A DNA stretch of 64,000 bases from Clostridia bacterium (GCA_029061605.1 JAIDRT010000053.1:37641-101640), one strand, 5' to 3'; positions 26,805 through 35,151 are shown, counted from the stretch's first letter. The notes: generated from the letters alone by a model not told the origin. A program made the numbers and translations.

Positions 26805-27818
26805 ATGAGCATTTTAGTAAGCGGAGGCGCCGGATATATAGGCAGCCATACAGTAATCGAATTGATAGAAAACGGTTTTGAACCAATAATCGTGGACAAT
26901 CTTTGCAACAGCAAGAAAGTCGCAGTTGAAAGACTTGAAAAGATCACAAACAAAAAAATAAAGTTTTATCAATACGATTTATGCGATATTGAAAAGTTAA
27001 GAGAGGTATTCAAAGCAGAAAAAATAGATGCCTGCATACACTTTGCAGGGCTCAAAGCAGTTGGAGAATCCTGCCAAAAGCCACTTGAATATTATCAAAA
27101 CAATTTGATAAGCACACTCAATCTTATACAGGTAATGAGAGAATTTGGTTGTAAAAACCTAGTATTCTCTTCATCTGCCACCGTGTACGGTCAACCTAAG
27201 AGCGTGCCAATATCAGAGGACTTCCCTCTCTCCACGACCAATCCTTACGGAACGACCAAACTGTATATTGAAGGCATTCTTAAAGATATATATAAAGCCG
27301 ATAATTCCTTCAACATTGCTCTTTTGAGATACTTCAATCCTATAGGCGCGCATAAGAGCGGACTCATAGGCGAAGACCCCAACGGAATACCCAACAACCT
27401 TATGCCGTACATTACCCAAGTGGCAATAGGCAAGTTGCAAAAACTCAGCGTATTTGGCGACAATTACCCCACGCACGACGGCACTGGCGTAAGAGACTAT
27501 ATTCACGTACTAGATTTGGCGCGCGGTCATATACTTGCGCTTAAAAAACTTATGAGCGGCAGCGGATTGGTAATATACAATCTTGGAACAGGAAAAGGCT
27601 ACAGCGTGCTGGATATGGTAAAAGCCTTTGAAAAGGCAAGCGGTAAAAAAGTGCCTTACGTAATCGCTCCCAGAAGATCGGGAGATATCGCAGAGTGCTA
27701 CGCGTCCACCGCGCTTGCAAAACAAGAGTTGGGATTTGAGTGCAAATACGATTTAAACGATATGTGTGAAGACAGTTGGAGATGGCAGAGCCAAAACCCC
27801 AACGGCTACGGAGACTAA
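26805..27818 (+). CDS. galE: UDP-glucose 4-epimerase
   Basis: NAD-dependent epimerase interconverting UDP-Glc/UDP-Gal and possibly their N-acetyl forms. 337 residues; Rossmann motif GGAGYIGS at 7-14, catalytic Ser (SSSATVYG) and Tyr-x3-Lys (YGTTK), and the usual substrate-binding YFNPIGAH and RSGDIAECYA strings. AGGAG lies before the ATG. It is the middle gene of a unit with the NahK-like kinase and the PglF-like dehydratase. Confidence 0.96.
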   Translation: MSILVSGGAGYIGSHTVIELIENGFEPIIVDNLCNSKKVAVERLEKITNKKIKFYQYDLCDIEKLREVFKAEKIDACIHFAGLKAVGESCQKPLEYYQNNLISTLNLIQVMREFGCKNLVFSSSATVYGQPKSVPISEDFPLSTTNPYGTTKLYIEGILKDIYKADNSFNIALLRYFNPIGAHKSGLIGEDPNGIPNNLMPYITQVAIGKLQKLSVFGDNYPTHDGTGVRDYIHVLDLARGHILALKKLMSGSGLVIYNLGTGKGYSVLDMVKAFEKASGKKVPYVIAPRRSGDIAECYASTALAKQELGFECKYDLNDMCEDSWRWQSQNPNGYGD

Positions 27819-27820
27819 AA

Positions 27821-29809
27821 ATGAATCGTCCTAAACTAAAGACAAAATCTTTTTCCATTCGCACCTTAAGAGAATGGGGTATTTTGGCAATAGATTTGCT
27901 TACCGTTACCGTATGTTATATGGCTGCGGTAGTGCTTTCGCAGGCGTCTTTACCTTCGCAGGAAAGCGTTACTCTTTTGCAGATATTGCAAAGCGCTTTT
28001 ATCTGTCTGCCTATCGTACTGGTAGTTTTTTTCCTGTCTTTTCTGGCATTCAGAGTATTTAAAGTCGTATGGCGCTATGCAAGAGGAAAGGATTATTTAC
28101 GTATAGTAGGCGCGTGCGTCGTTGCTACAGTTCTGTTTGCCCTTTTAGATCAGGTAATAGGACTAATAAAAATCGAAGGTATCGTGACTAAAGACCCCGA
28201 AGCAAAATTCAAACAAATCATTTATCCGGCATACATTATGTTGGGTACTTTCTCAACGGCGTTTATCATACTCTTCAGATTGCTTTATGAATTTGTATAC
28301 GCAAGACAAAGAGACAAACTTGAGACGGTTAAGCGTAAACGTACTATGATAATAGGCGCGGGCTATACCGCAAGCGTGATTCTTGAAGAAATCTCAAGAC
28401 AGGACAGTATATACGACCCAATATGTATGATTGACGACGATCCCGACAAACTTGGAAGAATCATCAACGAAATAGAAATCGTGGGCAACACGCAAGATAT
28501 TGCCATAATCGTGCAGAAATACGCTATTGACGTAATTATCTTTGCTATCCCCTCTTTGGGAGGCGAAGTACGTCAACGCATTCTCACGGATTGTAACGCT
28601 ACTAAGTGTCAAGTCAAAGTCTTGCCTTATATGAGCGAAATGATAGACAACGTCAACATCACCAAGCAAATGCGCGACATCAATATCGGCGACTTGCTTG
28701 GGCGTCAGCAAATCACGTTTGACGACGTGGGCGTGGCAAGTTATATCTATGACAAAGTCGTAATGGTCACTGGCGGCGGCGGCTCTATAGGCTCCGAACT
28801 TTGCCGTCAGATAGCAAAATATAAACCAAGACGTATAGTAATCGTCGACGTATATGAGAATTGCGCTTATAATATCCAACAAGAAATGTTGCGTACCTAC
28901 GGCAAAGATTACGACTTGCACGTAGAAATCGTATCAATAACCGACTATGACAAGATGGACGAATTGTTTAAAGAATTCCGTCCGCAAATCATATTCCACG
29001 CAGCGGCGCATAAGCACGTGCCTTTGATGGAAACGGTACCCGAAGAAGCCGTCAAAAACAACATCTTCGGCACCTACAACGTAGTATTACTTGCAGATAA
29101 GCACAATGTGCAGAAGTTTATAATGATTTCCACGGACAAGGCTGTCAACCCAACCAACGTAATGGGCGCGACAAAGCGCTGTTGTGAAGAAATCGTGCAA
29201 ATGATGGCGCAAAAAGGCTCCAAGACAGAGTTTGCGGCTGTGAGATTCGGCAACGTTCTTGGAAGCAACGGCTCAGTCATTCCGCTTTTTAAACAACAGA
29301 TCGAAAACGGCGGTCCGGTGACGGTAACTCACCCTGAGATTATTAGATACTTTATGACGATACCGGAGGCGGTAAGCCTAGTATTGCAAGCCGGCACTTT
29401 TGCGCACGGCGGCGAAATATTCGTGCTTGATATGGGCAAGCAAGTAAAGATAGTCACGTTGGCTGAAAATCTGATAAGACTTATGGGACACAAGCCCTAC
29501 TCTGATATAGACATAGTGTTCACAGGACTTCGCCCCGGCGAAAAACTTTATGAAGAACTGCTTATGGACGAAGAGGGACTTAAAAAGACGGACAATGAAA
29601 AGATATTCATAGGTCACCAAGTGCAAATCGACATCCCAACTTTTACGGCAGAACTTGAGAAAATGCGCGATATATGCTTTACCAACGACAAGCGCGCAGT
29701 AGTTGAACAACTAAAAGTGCTTGTTCCTACGTTTAAACACGACACTGCATATCTTGATAAAATTACTCAACAGGCAGAGACGTTTAAAGAAGAAAAACAA
29801 TCAGAATAA
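27821..29809 (+). CDS. Membrane-bound NDP-sugar 4,6-dehydratase (PglF/CapD family)
   Basis: Probably converts UDP-GlcNAc to the 4-keto-6-deoxy sugar used for surface glycans. I start it at ATG 27821, 2 bp after the galE stop; the longer frame would overlap galE by 43 bp. The 662-residue protein has four N-terminal transmembrane helices (to about 155), a first Rossmann-like domain, then the catalytic domain with VTGGGGSIGSE (about 315) and the STDKAVNPTNVMGATK active site (about 436-452), where Met replaces the usual Tyr as in this membrane subfamily. The matching DegT-type aminotransferase could be the one cut by the left edge, although it is far away. Confidence 0.92.
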   Translation: MNRPKLKTKSFSIRTLREWGILAIDLLTVTVCYMAAVVLSQASLPSQESVTLLQILQSAFICLPIVLVVFFLSFLAFRVFKVVWRYARGKDYLRIVGACVVATVLFALLDQVIGLIKIEGIVTKDPEAKFKQIIYPAYIMLGTFSTAFIILFRLLYEFVYARQRDKLETVKRKRTMIIGAGYTASVILEEISRQDSIYDPICMIDDDPDKLGRIINEIEIVGNTQDIAIIVQKYAIDVIIFAIPSLGGEVRQRILTDCNATKCQVKVLPYMSEMIDNVNITKQMRDINIGDLLGRQQITFDDVGVASYIYDKVVMVTGGGGSIGSELCRQIAKYKPRRIVIVDVYENCAYNIQQEMLRTYGKDYDLHVEIVSITDYDKMDELFKEFRPQIIFHAAAHKHVPLMETVPEEAVKNNIFGTYNVVLLADKHNVQKFIMISTDKAVNPTNVMGATKRCCEEIVQMMAQKGSKTEFAAVRFGNVLGSNGSVIPLFKQQIENGGPVTVTHPEIIRYFMTIPEAVSLVLQAGTFAHGGEIFVLDMGKQVKIVTLAENLIRLMGHKPYSDIDIVFTGLRPGEKLYEELLMDEEGLKKTDNEKIFIGHQVQIDIPTFTAELEKMRDICFTNDKRAVVEQLKVLVPTFKHDTAYLDKITQQAETFKEEKQSE

Positions 29810-29833
29810 CAAATACTTTGAAATATTACCCTT

Positions 29834-30610
29834 TTACTGCTCCTCTGACGTAGGAGCAGATTTTTCATCTTGCGAAGCATCCGCAACTTGCGCGGCATCT
29901 GTTTTTATGACTTGTTTTGCTTTTGCCTTATCTGATATACGGCGAGCAAGGTATAGCACAGGAGTATCAAGCAACGTCGTGACTACGTAGATAATATAAC
30001 TTGAGCCGAATATAGAAAGCAACGTCTTGAAGTCGTAAGTACCTGCAAATGCTATCACGGTAAATAAGAAAGTGTTGAGTATTTGACTCACGAGAGTAGA
30101 TCCATTGTTGCGAAGCCATAAGAATTTCCGCTTGTCCCCGAATTTCTTTTGCGTAAAGTTCCACCATTTGTGATAGAGCCAAACGTCAAACACCTGACTT
30201 ATCGCATATACTGCAAGCGAAGCAAGTATAAGTCTCGGCGTGTTGGAAAATACAGCCTTGATTGCCTCCATTGCGGTATCGCTTTCGCTTGGCTTGTACA
30301 ACAGCCAACTTTGCGAAAGTATAAGGAAAAATATCTGCGAGAAGATACCTATAAACACGGCTTTGTTAGCGCTCTTCTTTCCTTCGCATTCCGATAGTAT
30401 GTCGGTAATCAAAAAAGTCACGGCAAAAAGTATGTTGCCAAGCGTCTGCTCCATTCCAAATGCTTTGATGAGTATGATTACCTCAACATTGGCAAGCACG
30501 GTAGCCAACGCGGATATGCAATATAGTCCGCTTTTGCCAAACAGTTTGTACGCCAAAAGCGCAACTCCATAAATCACAACCAAAGATAAAATCAAAATGA
30601 GTTCATTCAT
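29834..30610 (-). CDS. yhhQ: Queuosine precursor transporter (YhhQ/VUT family)
   Basis: A 258-residue membrane protein with six or so helices, from the family that imports preQ0/preQ1 or queuine for tRNA modification. Family signatures: FAVTFLITDILSE, the WLLYKPSE extracytoplasmic segment, FDVWLYHKWW and LWLRNNGSTLVSQ. A polar, acidic C-terminal tail follows. It starts 2 bp after the radical-SAM gene, whose end carries the ribosome binding site (GTAGGAG). Confidence 0.9.
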   Translation of the reverse strand: MNELILILSLVVIYGVALLAYKLFGKSGLYCISALATVLANVEVIILIKAFGMEQTLGNILFAVTFLITDILSECEGKKSANKAVFIGIFSQIFFLILSQSWLLYKPSESDTAMEAIKAVFSNTPRLILASLAVYAISQVFDVWLYHKWWNFTQKKFGDKRKFLWLRNNGSTLVSQILNTFLFTVIAFAGTYDFKTLLSIFGSSYIIYVVTTLLDTPVLYLARRISDKAKAKQVIKTDAAQVADASQDEKSAPTSEEQ

Positions 30611-30612
30611 AA

Positions 30613-31308
30613 TCAGTCTCCTACTCCAAAATCAGTATTATTCACTAAAATATCTACTCTCACATTGTCTATATACTGGGGATAGATAAATTGCATAAAT
30701 TCTCCTATTACATTTTTATCAGGCTTAACAGCGGTGGTATTGTCGCACATAATATTCACGCATACCCTCTCAAAATTTTCCAGCGCAAGTTGCATATCCC
30801 TTTGCATCCTCTCCACGCTTTGTCCGCTCAAGCCAAACAACAAGTTGACTTCGTCAAATCCGCTTGATATTTTTTGCGGATCTTGCTCTGCAATTCCTTT
30901 GCAAAGCACGTCCTCACGCAAATGATAATCAAACGTCTCCAGTCCCAATTTAAGTTTAAGACAGAAGTCCTTAAATCTCTCCCTAAGTTGGGGTATCCTC
31001 TCACGATAAAGATAATGCGCCTCAAAATGCAAAGTCTTAATGCCCTTTTCTCTGCACGTCTTTTGAATATATTCAAGCGTAGCGTCGTCAAGTTCAAATA
31101 CTGAGCCGCTGTTGATAATTTCCAAGTCTCCGTATATGCCGCTGACTTTGTCAAGCGTCTCTTTGTTTATTCCAAAATTAGCGCCTTCGTCTTGACAACT
31201 ATCAAGATAGTAATCGCAAAATGTACACTTCTTATAGACGCAACCGCGCCCGCGCAGCAGTACGATTTCTCTTCTTCTCTTGTTGTCTATCACACTGTAT
31301 CTTTGCAT
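30613..31308 (-). CDS. Divergent radical-SAM protein, QueL-like queuine-salvage candidate
   Basis: A 231-residue protein with a short radical-SAM-type barrel. The cluster motif is Cys23-x4-Cys28-x2-Cys31 (GCVYKKCTFCDYY), one residue longer than the canonical CX3CX2C. EIINSGSVFE and LKLGLETFD resemble SAM-radical strands. It forms a two-gene unit with the YhhQ transporter. In Clostridioides difficile the divergent radical-SAM enzyme QueL releases the queuine base for salvage, so QueL is my best guess; it rests on gene neighbourhood and divergence, not on an alignment. AAGGAG lies before ATG. Confidence 0.7.
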   Translation of the reverse strand: MQRYSVIDNKRRREIVLLRGRGCVYKKCTFCDYYLDSCQDEGANFGINKETLDKVSGIYGDLEIINSGSVFELDDATLEYIQKTCREKGIKTLHFEAHYLYRERIPQLRERFKDFCLKLKLGLETFDYHLREDVLCKGIAEQDPQKISSGFDEVNLLFGLSGQSVERMQRDMQLALENFERVCVNIMCDNTTAVKPDKNVIGEFMQFIYPQYIDNVRVDILVNNTDFGVGD

Positions 31309-31340
31309 ATTACTCCTTATATTCGCAACAAAACTTAACT

Positions 31341-31708
31341 GATAGCAAGATTACCACCCGAACTCTTACACCACACTCATATTTCCAAGCAAAGGCGAGG
31401 CTTAAGCGACGCGGATAAGATTGCGCAAGCGATTTTTGCGATAAGCAGAATACGTATTGCGGGCGTAGCAGAGTTACGCGCGTGATGCGTAGACGAACTT
31501 AGCGCATAAATTGATAGCAAGATTGCCGCACGAACTATTACACCACACTCATATTTCCAAGTAGAGGCGAGGCTTGAGTGACGCGGATAAGATTGCGCAA
31601 GCGATTTTTGCGATAAGCAGGATACGTATTGCGGGCGTAGCAGAGTTACGCGCGTGATGCGTAGACGAACTTAGCGCATAAATCGATAGCAAGATTGCCG
31701 CAGGAACT
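31341..31708. repeat. 172-bp tandem direct repeat, two copies plus a fragment
   Basis: Two near-identical copies at 31341-31512 and 31513-31684, followed by about 22 nt of a third, each beginning GATAGCAAGATT. Copies differ at a few scattered positions. Each holds GC-rich stretches such as GCGTAGCAGAGTTACGCGCG and TTTTTGCGATAAGCAG. No convincing reading frame runs through it. Confidence 0.9.
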
Positions 31709-31728
31709 TAAGCCGAGACTCTGCCACT

Positions 31729-31754
31729 AAAAAAAGCGCCCACTAAGGACGCTT
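31729..31754 (-). terminator. Rho-independent terminator of the candidate small RNA
   Basis: 8-bp stem AAGCGTCC / GGGCGCTT (one G-T pair) with a 5-nt loop and seven T residues on the minus strand. Confidence 0.8.
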
Positions 31755-31838
31755 CCGATATTTTTACCGAACTTCCCTAGTTTTGATTTTGCTTATCGCA
31801 AGGCAGGATGGTTACGAACTGCCTGAAGTCTTGTTGTC
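31729..31838 (-). ncRNA. Candidate small RNA of about 110 nt
   Basis: On the minus strand a consensus promoter (31873-31845) is followed about 85 nt later by a Rho-independent terminator (31754-31729), with no reading frame in between. The RNA would fold into a 6-bp hairpin (AGGCAG/CTGCCT, about 31799-31824), a small TTGC/GCAA hairpin, a bulged stem around TTCGGTA, and the terminator. I do not recognise a known RNA family (not tmRNA, SRP or 6S). Ends are predicted, not measured. Confidence 0.55.
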
Positions 31839-31844
31839 GATATA

Positions 31845-31873
31845 ACTATACTATCTGCAAAACATAATGTCAA
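31845..31873 (-). promoter_or_regulatory. Consensus promoter of the candidate small RNA
   Basis: On the minus strand TTGACA (31873-31868), 17 nt, TATAGT (31850-31845). Confidence 0.75.
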
Positions 31874-31912
31874 ACAAAATGTAAAAATTTAGCGAAAAAA
31901 TAAAAACGCAAC

Positions 31913-31973
31913 CGTTGGTTGACAAATTGCCAACGATATTAATATTGCCTTACGTACAATTTCGGTATATAAT
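31913..31973 (+). promoter_or_regulatory. xre promoter and upstream inverted repeat
   Basis: TTGCCT (31945-31950), 17 nt, TATAAT (31968-31973). Just upstream is CGTTGG-N11-CCAACG (31913-31918 and 31930-31935), which spans a second TTGACA. It could be the site where the XRE protein controls its own gene. Confidence 0.6.
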
Positions 31974-31999
31974 TATATCAGTTAAATACGGAGGAAATT

Positions 32000-32701
32000 A
32001 TGACATTAGGAGAGAGATTATATCAACTACGTAAGCAAAAATATATATCGCAAGATGAACTTGCTAATATAATGGACGTGAGCAGACAATCGATATCAAA
32101 GTGGGAACTTGACCAAACCTATCCCGATATTGAAAATCTTGTGAGACTTGCTCGATACTTTGACGTAAGCGTAGATTATCTTGTTACTGGCGAAGAAAAA
32201 GTTGTTGACACGCAAGCCAAAACTGATTTGCAAGAGCAACCCGCAAAAGAGCAAAACACCAATACTAATTCGCGCAATAACTTTGCTTGGCATTATGAAT
32301 ACAAGAGCAAGAAGACCTACAAAGGCGTACCGCTCGTGCACATAAATCTGGGGGTTGGCTTGTATCGCGCAAAAGGAATAATCGCAGTTGGCAACATTGC
32401 AAAAGGCATAGTAGCAGTCGGCGGCTTGTCTTTTGGGATCGTGTCTGTCGGCGGACTTGCAATTGGTCTGCTTGCATTGGGCGGTATCGCAATGGGACTT
32501 ATACTGGCGCTGGGCGGAGTTGCGCTAAATGCTCTCATTTCAATAGGAGGATTTGCTGTGGGAACTTACGCAATAGGCGGTATCGCAGTAGGTTTCTACA
32601 AAGCCATTGGCGGAATTGCCATCTCAAAATATCCGCTTGGAGCATTAAAAATATATCTTGAATATAAAAACTCATATCTGCCAATATTGAAAACGCTTTA
32701 A
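32000..32701 (+). CDS. XRE-family regulator with Gly-rich repeat domain
   Basis: A 233-residue protein. Residues 1-67 form a Cro/C1-type helix-turn-helix (LGERLYQLRKQ, SQDELANIMDVSRQSISKWE, YPDIENLVRLARYFDVSVDYLVTG). After a polar linker, residues about 115-215 are made of a repeating pattern of roughly six residues (A/S-V-G-G-x-A/S, for example IVAVGG, IVSVGG, LLALGG, TYAIGG) that could be a beta-solenoid or a membrane-inserting segment. I know no function for this domain. GGAGG precedes the ATG; the gene lies next to the candidate small RNA, divergently. Confidence 0.85.
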   Translation: MTLGERLYQLRKQKYISQDELANIMDVSRQSISKWELDQTYPDIENLVRLARYFDVSVDYLVTGEEKVVDTQAKTDLQEQPAKEQNTNTNSRNNFAWHYEYKSKKTYKGVPLVHINLGVGLYRAKGIIAVGNIAKGIVAVGGLSFGIVSVGGLAIGLLALGGIAMGLILALGGVALNALISIGGFAVGTYAIGGIAVGFYKAIGGIAISKYPLGALKIYLEYKNSYLPILKTL

Positions 32702-32715
32702 AGTTGTGCTATAAT
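32687..32715 (+). promoter_or_regulatory. Promoter of the second GH2 gene, inside the xre 3' end
   Basis: TTGAAA (32687-32692), 17 nt, TATAAT (32710-32715). The predicted start site, about 32722, falls within the left arm of the xre terminator. Confidence 0.65.
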
Positions 32716-32748
32716 ATATCCGATACAATTTCTGTATCGGATATTTTT
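32716..32748 (+). terminator. Terminator of xre
   Basis: Perfect 11-bp stem (ATATCCGATAC and complement), 7-nt loop, then TTTTT. Confidence 0.85.
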
Positions 32749-32766
32749 GCGCAACAAAGGTGTATT

Positions 32767-34464
32767 ATGAATAATTTGAAGACTATTTGGTCGGATAAAG
32801 CAGACACTACGGCTTATCCCAGACCGCAGTTGAACCGTCAAAGTTATCACTCCCTTGACGGACAGTGGCAATACAAGATACAAAAAGGCAATCTTGACTG
32901 CGCTGTTGAGGGCTTATTCGACGGCGTAATAAGAGTGCCATTCTCCCCAGAGAGTATGCTGTCCGGCGTCAATAGATTTCTTGCGCCTGACGAAGTACTC
33001 ATATATCGCCGCAAGTTTCCAAAGCACGAACAGGATAAGTTGGCAATATTACACTTCGGCGCGGTGGATTATGAGTGCAAAGTTTTTCTCAATGGCAATC
33101 TCTTGGGAAGTCATATCGGCGGATATACGGCTTTTGAATGGGAAGTAAGCCAATATCTGCAAGATCAAAATATCCTTGAAGTACGAGTCGTCGACCCATC
33201 TGACACTATGCCAATAAGCAGAGGCAAACAAAAGATAGATCACGGCGGAATATGGTATACTCCCACGTCGGGAATATGGCAAAGCGTGTGGATAGAATAC
33301 GTACCCAATACATACGTAAAATCACTTAAAATAACGCCCAATCTTGACGAAAAATTCGTAACTATAAATGTAAATACAAACGCTCCTTGCGAAACGCAAA
33401 TTGTTCTCAACGGCAAGACGTATCCCACGCAAAATTCAAGCGTATGCGTGCCAGTGCCAGAGCCGCGCGAATGGTCGCCTGAAGATCCATATCTTTATTT
33501 CTTTGACGTGGTATGCGGAGAAGACAAAGTACACAGTTATTTTGCAATGCGCAAGTTTTCCGTCGGCAAGCGAGACGACGGCAAGCCGTGTTTTATGCTC
33601 AACAACAAGCCGTATTTTATGAGCGGAATGTTGGATCAAGGCTATTGGTCTGACGGATTATACACAGCGCCAAGCGACGAGGCGTTGATATACGATATCA
33701 AACTTGCCAAAGAATGCGGATTCAACACCCTGCGCAAACATATCAAAATTGAGTCTATGCGCTGGTATTACCACTGCGACAGACTGGGTATGATAGTGTG
33801 GCAAGACTTTGTCAACGGCGGCGGGGATTACAACAAAATGGCAATACTTGCCCTGCCCAATATAGGAATCAACGTAAAAGACAGCAACTACTCTTTTTAC
33901 GCCCGCAAAGACAAAGTGGGAAGAGACCTTTATTACAAAGAAATGACTGAAGTCGTAGACCAACTTTTCAACTGCCCCAGCATTGCTCTTTGGACACCCT
34001 TTAATGAAGGTTGGGGACAATTCGACTCCCTTAAGGTATGCGAATATCTCAAGAGCCTTGACAATACCAGACTTATTGACCACGCAAGCGGGTGGAGCGA
34101 TCAAGGCGGCGAGATAAGAAGTATACACAAATATTTTGTCAAATTCAAGATGCCGCGCAGAGAAAAACGCCCTGTGTCATTGAGCGAATACGGCGGCTAC
34201 GCTATGAAAGTCGAAGGACATACCTTTGTCGACAAAGCCTTCGGTTACGCTATGTATGATGACACAGACGCTCTCAACAAAGCGCTTAAGAATCTGTGGA
34301 AGAATGAGATTATCCCCGCAAAAGAACAGGGACTGTGCGCCGCAATTTACACGCAGATGAGCGACGTGCAGAGCGAAGTCAACGGCATAGTCACATATGA
34401 CCGTCAAGTGGTTAAAGTTGACGTAAAGGCTCTCAAAGAATTGAATGACGAACTGACGTCTTGA
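32767..34464 (+). CDS. Glycoside hydrolase family 2, beta-galactosidase/glucuronidase-like
   Basis: A compact 565-residue GH2 enzyme. Start set at ATG 32767 (AAAGGTG upstream); the longer frame would read through the terminator hairpin. It has a jelly-roll domain (YRRKF, HFGAVDYECKVFLNG, GGYTAFEWEV), an Ig-like domain, and the barrel with NTLRKHIKIE, LWTPFNEGWG (acid/base Glu414) and SLSEYGG (nucleophile Glu474). No signal peptide, so cytoplasmic. The exact sugar specificity cannot be read from the sequence. Confidence 0.9.
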   Translation: MNNLKTIWSDKADTTAYPRPQLNRQSYHSLDGQWQYKIQKGNLDCAVEGLFDGVIRVPFSPESMLSGVNRFLAPDEVLIYRRKFPKHEQDKLAILHFGAVDYECKVFLNGNLLGSHIGGYTAFEWEVSQYLQDQNILEVRVVDPSDTMPISRGKQKIDHGGIWYTPTSGIWQSVWIEYVPNTYVKSLKITPNLDEKFVTINVNTNAPCETQIVLNGKTYPTQNSSVCVPVPEPREWSPEDPYLYFFDVVCGEDKVHSYFAMRKFSVGKRDDGKPCFMLNNKPYFMSGMLDQGYWSDGLYTAPSDEALIYDIKLAKECGFNTLRKHIKIESMRWYYHCDRLGMIVWQDFVNGGGDYNKMAILALPNIGINVKDSNYSFYARKDKVGRDLYYKEMTEVVDQLFNCPSIALWTPFNEGWGQFDSLKVCEYLKSLDNTRLIDHASGWSDQGGEIRSIHKYFVKFKMPRREKRPVSLSEYGGYAMKVEGHTFVDKAFGYAMYDDTDALNKALKNLWKNEIIPAKEQGLCAAIYTQMSDVQSEVNGIVTYDRQVVKVDVKALKELNDELTS

Positions 34465-34473
34465 TAAAATATC

Positions 34474-35151
34474 CTATTGAGTCCGCCAGCGAGAGTCTTG
34501 TTCGTCCACAAACTTTATTTTGCTCTTTACCGTTCTGCCTACGGCAAAAGTGAGCGGCAAATAAAACGCCGTCATTTTCCCCCACTTGATAGACTCAATT
34601 TTACCATAAGAATTGATACATACGCCGCTGTCCAAAAACTTGCACAGCACGTATTTGCCTGACGCATTGGCTAGCGTTTTTGCTGATGAGATTCTTTCGT
34701 TGTCCGTATCTGAGGAATTGAGATTGAATATATATCTACAACCGCTTAGCGCGCTTTGCCAAAGACTGGGATAACAAATATCGCTGTCGACAAAGACGCA
34801 TATTTTGCCCCTTGAAGTGCAATAAGTCCGCACTGTAGACGAACCTACGTAGCCCTTTTGCGGAGTAATTTCATCGCTTACGCCAAGTATATGACCATTG
34901 TCGATTACCATTGCGCTGTTAAAAATCTTTTCGCCTATCTTGGCTCGCATTGCGACAACGATTATTACTCCTTTGTCCCCGCTATACTCTACTATGCCTT
35001 TGAAAATACTCGTCTTACCGCTAAGTTCAGCAGGCATATCCACAAGCCCTACGACCTCTCTCGTAAAAAGCAAAATATCGTTGGGAGAAATCATTGCGCC
35101 GTATTCTTCCACCACTTTGTCAAAATCAATATCGGAAAAGCAAAAAATCAT
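34474..35151 (-). CDS. Nitrilase-superfamily protein lacking catalytic residues
   Basis: About 225 residues with the carbon-nitrogen hydrolase layout: the ILLFTREVVG strand and Glu, GHILGVSDEIT (where GxxLGxYRK-H is usual) and KICVFVDSDICYPSLW (where ICYDxRFPE is usual). By this alignment the Glu is kept, but the Lys becomes Glu and the nucleophilic Cys becomes Asp, so it is probably not an amidase. A TTG start at 35175 is possible; I prefer the ATG ending at 35151, neither having a clear ribosome binding site. It converges on the GH2 gene with a 9-bp gap. Confidence 0.6.
   Translation of the reverse strand: MIFCFSDIDFDKVVEEYGAMISPNDILLFTREVVGLVDMPAELSGKTSIFKGIVEYSGDKGVIIVVAMRAKIGEKIFNSAMVIDNGHILGVSDEITPQKGYVGSSTVRTYCTSRGKICVFVDSDICYPSLWQSALSGCRYIFNLNSSDTDNERISSAKTLANASGKYVLCKFLDSGVCINSYGKIESIKWGKMTAFYLPLTFAVGRTVKSKIKFVDEQDSRWRTQ

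Noticed and set aside
31309..31340. preQ1 riboswitch before the queuosine-salvage unit
   Set aside because: Only a ribosome binding site and AT-rich sequence are found; no preQ1-I stem with A-rich tail.
31341..31708. CRISPR array
   Set aside because: The repeat unit is 172 bp and present only twice, with no spacers and no cas genes.
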